Shown piece by piece: positions 13,168-25,588 of a DNA stretch of 64,000 nt (position 1 is its first letter; each line of letters opens with the position of its first letter). Both the position numbers and the translations under genes were made by a program. Source of the DNA: Temnothorax longispinosus (Eukaryota > Arthropoda > Insecta > Hymenoptera > Formicidae); NCBI RefSeq assembly GCF_030848805.1, contig NC_092368.1, forward strand, positions 1,584,441 to 1,648,440, in the 5' to 3' direction. The notes beneath the pieces were generated by a model, which saw only the letters and a list, made by a program, of their open reading frames with translations, ran no database searches and was not told the origin of the DNA.

Positions 13168-13334
13168 TTTTAGTATAGGTAATTATAGTTGTTCTCGGTG
13201 GTCCACGCGCAAAAGTCTCGTCCTCCCTCTCCCGAGCGCAGATTCTTTCACGAATTCCATTCAAGTAAAATAAGAATTCTGTCTTAAAGAGGGAAGGGGA
13301 ACTGACTTATCCTCATTACTGTTAATCATCATCC
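13168..13334 (+). other. 3' flank of the DM4/12 gene
   Basis: Untranslated sequence after the stop codon. The first clear AATAAA-type signal I see on this strand is near 14541, so the transcript end is uncertain. Confidence 0.3.
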
Positions 13335-13401
13335 AGCAAACACCAAGTAACATGTACCCTACGCACCATGTGTTAAGTTACATGTTGATTGGTGTTTGAT
13401 G
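13335..13401. repeat. Short inverted repeat
   Basis: AGCAAACACCAAGTAACATG at 13335 pairs with CATGTTGATTGGTGTTTGAT at 13381, forming a ~66-bp hairpin downstream of the DM4/12 stop codon. Confidence 0.55.
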
Positions 13402-14311
13402 GGCAGTTTTTGTTCGGCCCATAGTCGATTGACTCTGAATCCATCGCGTACGAGAAGATATCGTTTAATTAATTAAGCTATAGATCGGAAATCGCAATTA
13501 AATGATGTGCGATTAACATGCCCTGTAAATACGGAATCGCTGTAAATGCGAGACGCACGGGAAGAATTCGTACGACCCTGGCGAGGAAAGGCTGCTAGAT
13601 AACTAAAATAGATAACAGAGCGCGTGGATAAAGAGATTACCATTATCGTGACCATGATAATATGATAGATTGAATTCTTGGCCGAAAATGTTCGTATAAC
13701 GCTACATACATGTACATACATACCATCCGTAACACGAGAAACTGTCAGAAGTTTCGGCTAGTCGCCGGCATTGTAAAACACGTGACGCTAACGATTGTTG
13801 TTTTATATGCTTTGTTGTTTTGTACAGCATGAGAATAGCCATATAGCTATAGCTGCGTACGATTGTTCGTACAGGATCGCGAGGAGAAGCACAGATCAAC
13901 GATAAAGCGTCGGTCTCGTGCATTTGTGTGTTCATACAGGGATGAAAGTAGAATAATAAGTATTTCCTCTCGCATGCGTAGGTGATATAATTTATTAATT
14001 TGATTTACATATTAATAATTAATATAGATATATATTTCGAGTGAATCGTTGTATATATAATTGAACTCTTGTTAAACGACTATCGAATAATTCTAATTTA
14101 ATTTCTTTCACACATAATTTTATACGATAAGTTACGATTTATAATCTAAGTCTTGATCGAAATTTTAAGCTTTTAAGCTTCTTCGTGAGATTCTGGACAT
14201 TGGCATGCGGACACTTTTGGGACAATGTCCTGTACAATGAGGCACTATCACGGCACGTACCGGATATTCGAGAATTCCGAAACGCGACACCCTGCTGCCA
14301 TAATATTTTTA
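13402..14311. other. Unassigned AT-rich DNA
   Basis: No gene recognised. It could hold the long 3' UTR of the DM4/12 gene. Confidence 0.35.
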
Positions 14312-14420
14312 CGGCCGCGCCGAGACGCCCGCGCCCGGAGAAAAAGTGAAGAATTCGCGAGTCGTCAAGGGGACGACTCGCGACTTCTCCGGCTCGCATC
14401 TACCGGGCGCCTCGGCGCGG
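14312..14420. repeat. GC-rich nested hairpin
   Basis: An outer stem GCGCCGAGACGCCCG (from about 14314) pairs with CGGGCGCCTCGGCGC (about 14404-14418). An inner stem CGCGAGTCGTC pairs with GACGACTCGCG (about 14355-14382), with GGAGAA/TTCTCC between. It stands out from AT-rich surroundings. Confidence 0.55.
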
Positions 14421-15694
14421 GCGTAACAATATAAATATAGTAATATGTATTGGTACAGTTTGCTTCATTACTGAATGTAAAATGGAGCTATTTATGAAAT
14501 ATTGTCGCGTGGACAAGTGTAAAGTATAAATAATAATTACAATAAAATATATTTTCTAGAAATGCGACTTTCTATGTACGTTCAACGTAATTCTTTCGTA
14601 TAAAAATAATAATAATAATATGTACAGAGATGAGAGAGAGAGACCCCTGTCCTCGAAAAAAATTTATAGATAAAAATATAAACTGCTGTGATAAATTGAT
14701 AAATGAACTATTACACACCATAATTCTTGTACAACATAATATGTACTAAACAACGGATTTAACGAACATATTTTTTCGAAATCATTAAACTTTTTTAATT
14801 AAAATCTTCTTTTCCTAATAAACGCTGAAGATGGCTCGAAAAAAGAGCCGAAACGTTCGTCACTGTTAAATACACGTATTCGTTTTATTTATTTGCGCAT
14901 CACACGTTCCGTGCCTGACTCGCATTCGCCGTTAAATCTCTGACACTTTCACGAGTCTAATTATATTATTCATTAAACTTTTATTTTTTGAACTTTTTAT
15001 TATTTCCGGCAAGCGATACAAGTCAACACGAACGTCGTTCTATCTTTCTTTTTTGGCAATGAGTAACAAAGACGAAACGAGACACTTTGTGTCGACTTGC
15101 CGGAAAAGCTCCGCTTATCAATTTTATTGAGCAGATTATGGGATATAGATAATTATCACGATATGGATTATAAGGGTGTCTGGCAATTTTTAAGAAAGCT
15201 AACGTGTGAAGGTAAATTGGTTCAAACTGAAAGAAAAAGTCACGTACCATTTTGTAAAATTTGCTATAGTTATTGAGTAATGAATTGATCTGTTTGAGTC
15301 AATGGGCGAGTGGAAAACGATATACCGGACTCGGTGGGCACGTGAAAAGGCTTTGTTAGGTCTCTTAGCAATGGTGAACATCATCTTGAGGACTAATCTG
15401 ACAACAATAGGTGGAGTCATGCAGTGAAAAGGTGAGATGAAATCTTATGGAGCTAATGGAGCCAACTAACGCCCAAGTAGCAAGATGACATCTAAAGAAG
15501 TCTTATTGAGACGTTAAAGATATCATTAAGACGTTATTATCACTCATCCAATGACGTGTTAGTCACTCTGCTACCAGGTGGGCGTACAACGTACCGGTGT
15601 ACCAGCGTAAGGAACTTGGCCATTCACAGGTTTTACGCTCGTTTTCGTTACGCCAGTAGTGCGATTCTTTAACTCGATCGTTATGCGTCGTTGT
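14421..15694. other. Unassigned DNA with a possible retroelement 3' end
   Basis: Mostly AT-rich without genes. An AATAAAATATATT polyadenylation-like motif lies near 14541. Near 14830-14853 the hairpin GGCTCGAAAAAAGAGCC is followed by GAAACGT, a layout like the 3' UTR of some invertebrate retroelements; no linked coding sequence supports this. Confidence 0.3.
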
Positions 15695-15764
15695 GTGCTC
15701 ATAACGACAGTTGTGCAGCTTTTTTATCATATGGTATACCTGCACAACTGTCGTTATGAGCACA
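15695..15764. repeat. Perfect short inverted repeat
   Basis: TGTGCTCATAACGACAGTTG at 15695 is mirrored by CAACTGTCGTTATGAGCACA ending at 15764 around a 22-bp loop: a strong hairpin or mini-MITE. Confidence 0.6.
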
Positions 15765-16018
15765 TAATCATGTAAGTTTTACTTAGATACTCTAATTTTA
15801 TATTTCCTTTATTTTATTTAAGTTATCACAATACAAAAGGGAAATTCTTTTTCTGCCTCTAGTCTTCAGTTTCTGACTTGCGAGCACAGTGTCATGAATT
15901 GCCTGTTGAATGTGAGTAATGTATATACGCTTGAAAAGGACCGGAATCTGCGGTCGAACGTAGCGTTTTTGTGATCAATAAAATTTGGCCAGTTGGATCG
16001 ATCATAATACCTTTAAGC

Positions 16019-16065
<47 letters not shown>

Positions 16066-16542
16066 TACATCGCTCTTATTTATATTACCAAGTAAGTATT
16101 ATGTATTATTATCAGATTACATATAAAACTACGTTTTAATAACTTTCGATTCAAGCGCATTAGTAATGTTGAGAAAATTAAAAATATTTAATTCAGATGT
16201 GTATAATAAGTTCTTGGTAAAGAATTAAAATTTGCCCTTTCCCGATCATTGTAAATATCACAACAAACAAATATAACGGAAACCTCGATGTCGAATTATA
16301 TTCTAGTTTCTTAATTAAAATTTACGTATTGTGTGGATCTAACGTTAAGACGAACTACGATAAAGACCATGTTTCTCTACTTTTTCAGGAAGATTACAAA
16401 TAATAGAAATTATTATATTATAAAAATGATTCAGTTCAAAGTGTCCGCACCATGCAGTTTGAGCTTATTCAAGGAACTTGTGATGAGGTATGACAAATCT
16501 AGGCTGACAGTTAACATAGATGTACCGGTTGTTGTACCGACA
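15765..16542. repeat. AT-rich DNA with a (GA)n microsatellite
   Basis: A (GA)n run occupies about 16020-16062. The rest holds no recognisable gene. Confidence 0.6.
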
Positions 16543-16715
16543 TACAGGTCAGCATAACGGGTTGCCCATTCGTGCAGGCGCACATGGTCGTTCACAGCTG
16601 CGTAGGCTTCGGCACATTATAATCACTCACATATAATGCAATGCGTCAAAGTGAATACAGCTGTGAATGACCATGCGTGTCTGCACAAATGGGCAAACCG
16701 TCATACTGACCTGTA
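16543..16715. mobile_element. TA-flanked MITE (Tc1/mariner-type)
   Basis: TIRs of ~55 bp start CAGGTCAGCATAACGGGTTG and end in the inverse at 16713, flanked on both sides by TA. A TA duplication plus TIRs and no coding sequence is typical of Tc1/mariner-derived MITEs. Confidence 0.75.
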
Positions 16716-18482
16716 TACCATTGCAACACCCTCTACGTACCACGCTGATATTCACTGAATTCTCGGATTATACAGGCTGTTACGTTTTTACCGGATATGA
16801 TATTAGAGAGACTTTAAATAAAGTAGAAATTTGTCTCAACAAACTATACATATTCAATTTAAAGTTTAAAACTTCGGCAAACGGACCAACCTGTAGAGGC
16901 CCTCCACCACCCCCGCCGACTTTAATCGGCGGTCCTCTTTTCTTTTCTCATGTGTGCTTTTTTATTATTTATAATTTTTTCTTCTCATAGAAATTACATT
17001 TTAAAAATTTATTTTACATTAAATTTATTTTACATTAAAAAATAGAAAATGTACAGAATTGTTGTACATTTATATAAAATACAATAAATTTAAATAAAAT
17101 ACGTTACAAAGAAATTCGAGATATTTATATATACTTACATTTATATTACAAATACATACATTTGAGATATTTTACTAATGCCAGATTACATAAAGGCGTT
17201 CGAAATAAGTATAATAATATCAAAATTTACTACTTTTAAATCAGGAATTTGATTAATGCAAAAACTACAAAAAATAAAACATCAACTTTTTATTACTAAA
17301 TGTTCTTATTATAGAAAAAAATCCCAGAAATTTTGCGGTTCAAGTCAACGATCAAATAAGAAATAACTAGACCACCGATTTTATCAGAGCAAGTCCTTCC
17401 GCCGATGACACGCCCGTCAGTTGCTGATGACGTAGAGAAGAACGACTCTTAAGATGGAAAGTGAGCTGAATATACCTTGATTTCTCGAACCCAGAGAAAT
17501 CAAAAGATCGAGAAAAAAAGTTTAATAATAACCAGTTGAATGTCAAGGGCCCCGCTGCAGAAAGGAATGAATCCCTGATCTTCCGGATTGCCCCCGATAG
17601 CGGTCATTTCAGCAACGAGTTAACGACAGTCGTTTTTTAAATCATTGCATCCTGACCGTATAACTACACTTGAAATATTCTTCCATTATTAAGGTGTATT
17701 TCTTTCTTATTATAATTAAAATATATATCCATTACGATATATATTTCTCCAACATTTTTTCTGCAACATTTTTTGTTTTCTTCTCTTTCTAAATGTATTC
17801 TTTATTTTTTGTCTCTCTCTTTTTTATTCTTTTTCCTTTTTTCTCTTTTTCTTTTTTTTCTTTTTTCTTTCTATTTTATAAATAGTTATTTTATCCATAT
17901 CTACTTTAATGTATTTTCATCAGCAAAACAGAAGCATGACTGATATTAGCGTTAATGGAAGAATATTTTATTAAGAAGAATAGAATCTTTTCTTATATAT
18001 ATATAATTCTAATTAATTTCGCGAATTGATGTCGCGTACTCGTGCCGAAACCACTGCTTTCGAGGATCCGAGATATAAGAAAACCAGAGATTAATTCTGG
18101 TTCCGCAACAGGGGTCTTCGATTTTCAACGGGGCAACAAACTAATAACTTTCCAAATTAAAAATCGTTACGACTCCCCGTCGCGCCGGTACGAACTTATT
18201 TCTTAACGGTCACCTGACGCGAGGAACAGCGAAAAAGCCCGAAATAGCGATCGTATCCAACCACATGGAAATGCGGTATATAACATCGTAAAGTATCGAA
18301 TATTTAATAAAAACAAAGTAAAATTTATAAACAAATTCTTCAAAATATATAATTTTCAATTAATAACGAATTACAATAATTAAAATTACAAAATTAAGAT
18401 TACATTTTTCAAAATTATTACGAATTTCGTATCTCATAATTTTGAAAAATATAATCGTAATTTTATAATTTTAATTTTTAGA
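16716..18482. other. Unassigned AT-rich DNA
   Basis: No gene recognised. A pyrimidine-rich T/C tract covers about 17750-17880. Confidence 0.4.
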
Positions 18483-19380
18483 TAAATGTCAACTTTTGCA
18501 AGCAAGAAGCTATTATTCTAGGCCTCCACCTCCTCTCAGGCTGCTCGAGATGTCAGTTACTGTTTCCTCGATGCGAAGATACTCCTTCCCGCGTGGATAT
18601 TTTCTGTAACATAAAAATAATCGAATCGACTAAATAATTGTCACGCACTTCGAACATCTTATTCGTTATTACGATTAATGTTTTCCTAAATTACTTCTTT
18701 GAAAAAAGTCTACGTTAGAATCAACTTGAATCAAATTTTTCGATTTATTTTTTTTTACTAATTTATATTCCGAAACACGGTTTAATGTAGCAACTAAATA
18801 AAAACAAACGAAAAAAAGATTCTATATCTTTAGAAAAAATAAAAAATAACACTTACCAGAAGTGTTAAGTACGCCGATGCCCGATGCCTCTCCTAGGCCT
18901 CCACCTCCTCTCAGGCTGCTCGAGATGTCCATCGTGTTCCCTCGATGCGAAGCTGATGGTCCTTCCAGCGTGAATATTTTCTGTAACATAAAAATAATCA
19001 AATCGATTAAATAATTGTCACACGCATCGAACATCTTATTTATTATTCAGATTAATGTTTTCTTAAATTACTTATCCAAAAAAGATCTCTACGTTAGAAT
19101 CAACTTGAATCAAATTTTTCAAATTATTTCTTTTTACTAATTTATATTTCGAAACACGGTATAATGTAGCAACTAAATAAGGATAAACGAAAAAAGGAAT
19201 TCTATAATAATTCTAGAAAAAATAAAAAGTAACACTTACCAGAAGTGTTGGTACGTTGATGCCCGATGCCTATCCTAGGCCTCCTCCTCCTCTCAGGCTG
19301 CTCGGAATGTCAGCTACGCAGGATTCCCTCGCTGCTCCGATGTCACGTTCAGCGTCGTTATTTTCTGAAATATTCAAATA
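18483..19380 (-). repeat. Three tandem ~380-bp units carrying exon-like modules
   Basis: The anchor CTCTCAGGCTGCTCG recurs three times with unit spacings of 375 and 382 bp. Read on the minus strand each unit contains an acceptor-like TTACAG or TTTCAG followed by AAAATA, a ~120-bp module, and, in the two upstream units, ACTTCTG followed by the donor-like GTAAGTGTTA. The middle module is open and reads ...ISSSLRGGGGLGEASG...; the other two have in-frame stops. A fourth partial module with a GTGAGT donor lies at 19455-19510. It could be a decayed internal-exon array of a glycine-rich protein, or a repeat that mimics splice sites. Confidence 0.5.
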
Positions 19381-19572
19381 AACGATTCGATTAAGTAAAG
19401 ACAGAAGAGATAGAAAATTTTTGGACATAAGTAACATAGTACGTAAAAATCAATTACACTCACCACTTTCTTTCAGGCTGCTCTGGCCGCAAAATCCACC
19501 TCCACCTTCGGGTCAAATAGGAGTCTCGAGCCACATTGAGACTCTTGGCAATGCAAAGAAAAATCAAGAAGC

Positions 19573-19628
19573 CATTTCGGCTATATTGCATTAATTTTAC
19601 GACGTTGTTGCAATATAGTCGAAATGTT
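19573..19628. repeat. Short inverted repeat
   Basis: CATTTCGGCTATATTGCA pairs with TGCAATATAGTCGAAATG around a ~20-bp loop. Confidence 0.5.
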
Positions 19629-19682
19629 TCTCTCGGTTAATAGAAATGTAATTGCTAAAAGGAATTAAAATTTATTCTCTAC

Positions 19683-19892
19683 CTTTTTTTTTTTTTTTTT
19701 TACGTGGTGGAAATCTTCGAAAGACACCCCCGCCCTGGTGTAGGGAGGGGGAGTGTCGGATTCTACGCGCACGCGTACCACCGTTACGAGGGGCGCTTCA
19801 GAGGACCGAAATCCCCTGAGTCTCCCTCAGCGTGGCATCGCGCGCCCATAGCCTACCGACTAAAACCACCACGAGCGACCCTGATCTAACTT
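19683..19892 (-). mobile_element. SINE-like retroposon (poly-A on the minus strand)
   Basis: An ~18-nt T run at about 19685-19702 is joined to ~190 bp of GC-rich non-coding sequence, so on the minus strand a GC-rich body ends in poly-A. This layout suggests a retroposed short element. I see no certain RNA polymerase III box and no target duplication, so the assignment is tentative. Confidence 0.35.
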
Positions 19893-19900
19893 TCTAAGGG

Positions 19901-20202
19901 TGGTGGGTGTCGATCCGCAGACACACGCACCGCGCGACTCTACGCCCTATAATCCACCCGTAATCTCGCAGGGTTGGGTGGGTGTCGATCCGCAGACACA
20001 CGCACCGCGCGACTCTACGCCCTATAATCCACCCGTAATCTCGCAGGGTTGGGTGGGTGTCGATCCGCAGACACACGCACCGCGCGACTCTACGCCCTAT
20101 AATCCACCCGTAATCTCGCAGGGTTGGGTGGGTGTCGATCCGCAGACACACGCACCGCGCGACTCTACGCCCTATAATCCACCCGTAATCTCGCAGGGTT
20201 GT
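19901..20202. repeat. 75-bp satellite, at least four identical units
   Basis: The marker CGATCCGCAGACACACGCAC starts at 19911, 19986, 20061 and 20136, exactly 75 bp apart, with no differences seen. 75 is divisible by three, so open frames run through both strands; I treat those as artefacts. The array continues into the assembly gap, so its true size is unknown. Confidence 0.9.
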
Positions 20203-20702
20203 NNNNNNNNNNNNNNNNNNNNNNNNNNNNNNNNNNNNNNNNNNNNNNNNNNNNNNNNNNNNNNNNNNNNNNNNNNNNNNNNNNNNNNNNNNNNNNNNNN
20301 NNNNNNNNNNNNNNNNNNNNNNNNNNNNNNNNNNNNNNNNNNNNNNNNNNNNNNNNNNNNNNNNNNNNNNNNNNNNNNNNNNNNNNNNNNNNNNNNNNNN
20401 NNNNNNNNNNNNNNNNNNNNNNNNNNNNNNNNNNNNNNNNNNNNNNNNNNNNNNNNNNNNNNNNNNNNNNNNNNNNNNNNNNNNNNNNNNNNNNNNNNNN
20501 NNNNNNNNNNNNNNNNNNNNNNNNNNNNNNNNNNNNNNNNNNNNNNNNNNNNNNNNNNNNNNNNNNNNNNNNNNNNNNNNNNNNNNNNNNNNNNNNNNNN
20601 NNNNNNNNNNNNNNNNNNNNNNNNNNNNNNNNNNNNNNNNNNNNNNNNNNNNNNNNNNNNNNNNNNNNNNNNNNNNNNNNNNNNNNNNNNNNNNNNNNNN
20701 NN
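20203..20702. other. Assembly gap (500 N)
   Basis: Exactly 500 N characters, a conventional placeholder for a gap of unknown length, entered through the 75-bp satellite. Confidence 0.98.
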
Positions 20703-21127
20703 GGTAAAAGAGGCAACAATAAACTATCCATGCCTTTTTTAGAAAGGGACTAGACACTACAGACGCGCGCTACGCGCGCGCTATTTATCTTTAACATTTC
20801 ACTATTAACCCTATTATACACAACTGTCAAAATATACAATGACAGCTACAAATGAAGTAAGCGCAGCAAGAAAACCAATCGGCATCGCGGAAAAAAGGCA
20901 ACAATAAACTATCCATGCCTTTTTTAGAAAGGGATTTATCTTAACAAGTAGACGTATGGTTGGACCGCTGTTAAATTTAGTTTTTTGTTTAAACTAAACA
21001 CAGTAACAAAAATAGTAACGATTCGTTACTTTTTGAGTAACGGTAACTAGTTAAAAATATATTTTTCCCAACTAAGAATGAAAATTATATTACTAATAAT
21101 TCCAAAAACTTTTGTATGCCTCATGAA
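20703..21127. repeat. Repeat debris including a diverged hAT end
   Basis: A ~45-bp block (GGCAACAATAAACTATCCAT...) occurs twice, at about 20711 and 20896. The stretch 21000-21085 is rich in GTAAC/GTTAC motifs and ends TTTCCCAACTAAG, resembling the hAT-type end at 41955-42120. A TTTATCTTAACAAGTAGACG block recurs near 49366. Confidence 0.5.
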
Positions 21128-21442
21128 CCCTGGCGGAAATATTTCTACAAAATTAAAAAAAAAATAAATGTGTACTACAAAAAACTATAAAATATAATTG
21201 CCAGAATCTATTAAATTCTACATAAATTTAAGAAGTAAGTACTACAAAATCCTACATGAAAATGCTAGAATTAGAACACTTTTGTAAATTTTTGTATTTT
21301 TTTAGTGCATCTTGATCTATAAATTTTTCGATAAAACTACGCCAAACTACAACTAATACTGATATTCTACACATTTCTATATCTATTTGAGTACAGTAGA
21401 CTACAAGGAAATACTAGAATTAAAACACTCTCTAATGAGGAA

Positions 21443-21798
21443 ATTCACCCGACATAAAAAAATTATATTTATTTTTAAATTTTATTACTACTTTTTAACT
21501 AAATTTGTTTCTTAAGATGCAACCTATGATTATAAATATTTTCTCGTACTTGAAAAACACACTTACCTTGATGGGATTCGAACTCGAGACCTCGGGACCT
21601 CTGAATCGTGAGCCAACCGTCTTACGTGGTAGACTACTTTTTAATTTGATGTAATTGTTATATATAGTCTACATGTATCATAACCAGCGCAAATATATAA
21701 TTTTTCAAAAATTCTTAAGAAACAAATTCAGTTTAAAAAGAGTAAAAAAATTTTGAATCGGATATACGAATATAATTTTTTCTTAATGTCGGGTGAAT
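21443..21798. mobile_element. Nested TIR element containing a tRNA-like segment
   Basis: Ends ATTCACCCGACATAAAAAAA and its inverse bound 356 bp. Inside, on the minus strand near 21572-21640, lies a tRNA-like stretch with a good RNA polymerase III B-box (GAGTTCGAATCCC) and TGGCTCACGATTCAGAGG upstream. I could not fold a proper T stem or cloverleaf, so a tRNA-derived SINE remnant is likelier than a functional tRNA. Confidence 0.45.
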
Positions 21799-22083
21799 GT
21801 CAGAAACCAGTGCCGGCTCATTACAAAATAGGCCTATTGGGCCAACGTCGCGCCGCGCGATTACAAAAAGAAAAAAAACTTCTTTATTCTAACTTATCTG
21901 TAAAATAAAAAGCGAGTCATTATAAAAAAAACCTTACCCAGCACCACATACACACATGTCTAAAACTGCATAAGACGTCTTTTAGATATCTTTTAGCCAT
22001 CTTTTTTTATAAAACGTCTAAAAGATGTCTAAAAGAAATCTTTTAGACGTCTTATGTCCCGCTTTTGAACAATGCTTGCTGTC

Positions 22084-23579
22084 AGTTATTTTTTTTGCAG
22101 AAATATCTACGAAATAGTACCACAAATTACAATGTTCTGAAATCAAGAAATTATTGCAAGTAGTATTTCATGAAAATCTACAATTTAATAAAAAATAATA
22201 CAAAAATCTATAAATATTAAAAATTTGAGAATTAACAAAACCTTAAAAAATTAAAACATCTGCTTACTTGTAGAATACCACAATTATTTATAAATGACTA
22301 TAGAAATCTACCACAATTTACATATCGACAAAACTATACAAATTAGAATCTAATCCAGTTTTTAGTTTCTCATAAAATACTACAATTTTGTATGAATAGT
22401 AACAAATACCGATTTGTTTGTACAGCTAAAAAATCTATTACAATTATGGCTAATTAAAATTTTTAATTTTTAGTTAAATGTTACAAGTTTTTACACAAAT
22501 CTTCCAAAATTCATCTATTATTAATAACTTTTTAATTCACAGAAGTCAAAATACTTGTGTTCTTATTTTCGTATAGTTTGCTGTAAGACCCAATAGAAAA
22601 ATACACAAATGTACAATTTTTCATCTAATTAAATTTTTGACTCGTGAATGATTGTAATTTCGCATATCATACTACAAGGTCCTAATAGAAAACAACAAAA
22701 TTCTTAAGCCTTTTACGAATCGTGAATCCATGGAAATCTAGAGTATTCGCTTTTTTAGATTTTTATAAGATATTACAATTTTCCATGGAAAGGTTGAAGG
22801 TTTGGTTGAAGGTCTGTTAATTTCCATGTAAAATTGTAGTATCTTATAAACATCTAAAAAAAGCAAATTTATGTAGATTTTCATGAATTCACGAGTTGTA
22901 AAAGGCTTAAGGATTTTGTCGTTTTCTGATGTAGAACCTTGTAGTATTGTATGCAAAATTACAACCATTCACGAATCAGAAATTTATATAGGTAAAAAAT
23001 TGTACATTTATGTATTTTTCTATCAAGAGACACGGCAGTGTCTCGCGCCAAGTACACGCGGAGCGAGTTAGACTTTACAACAGACTATACGAAAATAAAA
23101 ACATAAGTATTTTGACTTCTGCGAATTAAGAAGTTATTAATAATAGATGAATTTTGGAAGATTTGTGTAAAAACTTGTAACATTTAACTAAAAATTACAA
23201 ATTTTAATTAGCCATAATTGTAATAAATTTTTGAGCTGTACAAAAAAATCGGTATTTGTTAGTATTTGTACGCAGTTGTAGTATTTTATGAGAAACTAAA
23301 AACTGAATTAGATTCTAAGTTGCATAGTTTTGTCGATATGTAAATTTTGGTAGATTTCTATAGTCATTTATAAATAATTGTGGTATTCTACAAGTAAGCA
23401 TATGTTTTAATTTTTTAAGGATTTGTTGATTCTCAAATTTTTAATATTTGTAGATTTTTGTATTATTTTTTATTAAATTGTAGATTTTCATAAAATACTA
23501 CTTGCAATAATTTCTTGATTTGAGAACATTGTATAATTTGTGGTACTATTTCGTAAATATTTCTACAAAAAAATAACTA
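22084..23579. repeat. ~1.5-kb palindrome
   Basis: Arms of ~715-775 bp run inverted around a centre near 22802 (AAAGGTTGAAGGTTTGG region). Matching blocks such as GAAATAGTACCACAAATTAC and GTAATTTGTGG-like inverse sequence extend over nearly the whole length, with scattered substitutions. Confidence 0.75.
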
Positions 23580-23719
23580 TTTCTACAAAAAATTAAATAT
23601 TTCAACAAAAATGTACAAATTTCTATTTCTACTTAAATTTTGTAGTTATTCATAGAAATTTTTTCCGCCAGGGATGGCCATTGAAAAAACATTTATACGT
23701 GTGTTTCGTTTTGAAAAAC

Positions 23720-23835
23720 TTTCTGAACTGGTGCACATCAATGATGCAATTAAGTTAGAGTAAGTCAAGTGTAATTTTGTTTTACTTCAACTTATTGCAC
23801 GAATGTGCACCAGTTCAGGAATTTCTTCGAAAAAG
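23720..23835. repeat. Inverted repeat
   Basis: TTCTGAACTGGTGCAC near 23729 pairs with GTGCACCAGTTCAGGAA near 23806, with AACTTA/TAAGTT pairing inside. MITE-like. Confidence 0.5.
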
Positions 23836-25588
23836 AATAGACGTCATAGATGCTATATGCATTAAGCTTCTAGAACATTCTCACGCATGTCTCTAAGACG
23901 TCATAAACATAAACATGTTAAAAAAACGTGAAAAGTAGGAATTTTAAGGGAAGATTCTACTGTAATGAGTCAAAAAAATCAATTTTTTGCATAAATAAAT
24001 AGTATAAAATTTCAAGAACATATTCCCAAAGCGTTATCGTCGAATTCGTAAAATTGACGAAACTATAGCCTCTTTAGGTCTTTAGTGAACGCTGTGGATC
24101 GATACAGCAGAAGTACGCTGTACTGACTTCGCAGTGTCCTCGGCATTTTATCCTTGTGGGAACAAAAGAATTCTTATACCTGCCTAGACCCTCAACTATT
24201 TTGTTTGACCCTACATCTGTTTATATTTATTTGTTAGTATTTTTGTGTGTATGTGTATGTGTGTATGTGTGTGTGTACCTTGGAAAACACTAAAGAAGCT
24301 CGAACAACCAAGAGAATGACGAAAACTGCCGAACAGGAGTCTACGAGGAAGAGAAAGGCATTTTATATAGACCTGAAATATCGGATTGAGCGTTATTTAA
24401 CTGTAAGTATCGTGGAAATATCAAAAACTTCATTTCTTTATTCAACTGCGATTCTTTTGACCCGCCATATTAAATCCGCTATTTTAAATTTAAAAAATCT
24501 GATCATCTGAATATCAGATTCGGATTCAGCGACCTCAAAAACCTTTATACTAAAATCTTCATGCATTTCTACGATAACAAAAAAAAAACTTTAAACGCGT
24601 TTTTCTTAAAACTACTTTTTCCAACTTGGTGTGCAGAATAACTCAAAAAGTAATCAATTAAATAATTGTTGCCACGTACGATTCGATTCCTTACAATTTT
24701 CTCCAAGGATTGAACCTACCGCTACATTTTATTGTTTATTTATACCATTTCTATCAACAATAGAAGATTGATTTTTTAATAAAAAAAAATGTCACTTTTC
24801 TTACGATTGCTTTAACTTCTTCAATTTTTCATATTTTTATTTGCAAATGGTTCAATCCCCGCGTAATTGATTAAACTGATGTAAAGAAAATTTTGGTTTT
24901 TTTTGCTTTCAGATATATAGTAACTCAGCTTGTTGCTACATTGCACACCGATAACCGTTGCGCTACCGACATTGTGCCACAAAATTGTACGCCAACACGA
25001 TAAAAATTAATAAAATTGAAAAAAAAATCTGTTTCTTCTTTAAGAATGCCTGTTTATATCACAAAAAAATTAATCCAATATCACTTATAGTTTTCTTAAA
25101 AAAACTTTCAAAAAAATCATTATTTTTCGCCCGGCTACAGTAGAATCCACCCTTAATTGTCTTTATCTAAAATGTCTTTATCATTAAAACCAAACATTTC
25201 TATAATAGTTTTTGAAACGTTATTTTATCGGAAAAGAAACGTTCCATCGAACGTTTTTCGAATGGACATTTTTACTCATGAGAAACGTTTCTAGAAATTG
25301 GTTATAGAAAGTTTCGGAAAAACGCTTATAAAATATTTCTAAAACGTGTATGTGTTACCCGGGAGTAAGCTATTGACTAATAAGATTTTTACAATCCAAG
25401 AATAATCGATTGTAGTTGGTCAACTTTTACCGATTACGTTTTATCGCATACTCTTACAGTTATTGTAAAATGGGTTTAAGATTTTCCGAAATGTATTTTT
25501 AACTTACTCAATGTATCTTTTATCATTTTTCAATACACGTTACAACATGTTCCACCACGTGGTAATGTGTTTCACACGGTAGAAGAAC
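23836..25588. other. Unassigned AT-rich DNA
   Basis: No gene recognised. A TGTATG-rich microsatellite lies at about 24244-24276. Short lysine-rich frames are typical of random AT-rich sequence. Confidence 0.4.

Larger units (their letters stand above)
21128..23673. mobile_element. 2.5-kb inverted-repeat element with CCCTGGCGGAAA ends
   Basis: The left end CCCTGGCGGAAATATTTCTA is mirrored by a right end finishing CCGCCAGGG at 23673. Most of the interior is itself a palindrome (22084-22798 and 22805-23579), with recurrent CTACAATTTTT/GTAGAAAT-like words. There is no transposase. A second element is nested at 21443-21798 and a short hairpin at 21970-22056. Confidence 0.6.

Noticed and set aside
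19901..20202. CRISPR-like repeat array
   Set aside because: Units are contiguous with no unique spacers, in an insect genome; it is a satellite.
19894..20757. Open frames of up to 287 codons across the satellite and gap
   Set aside because: They exist only because the repeat unit is 75 bp and the Ns are counted as codons.
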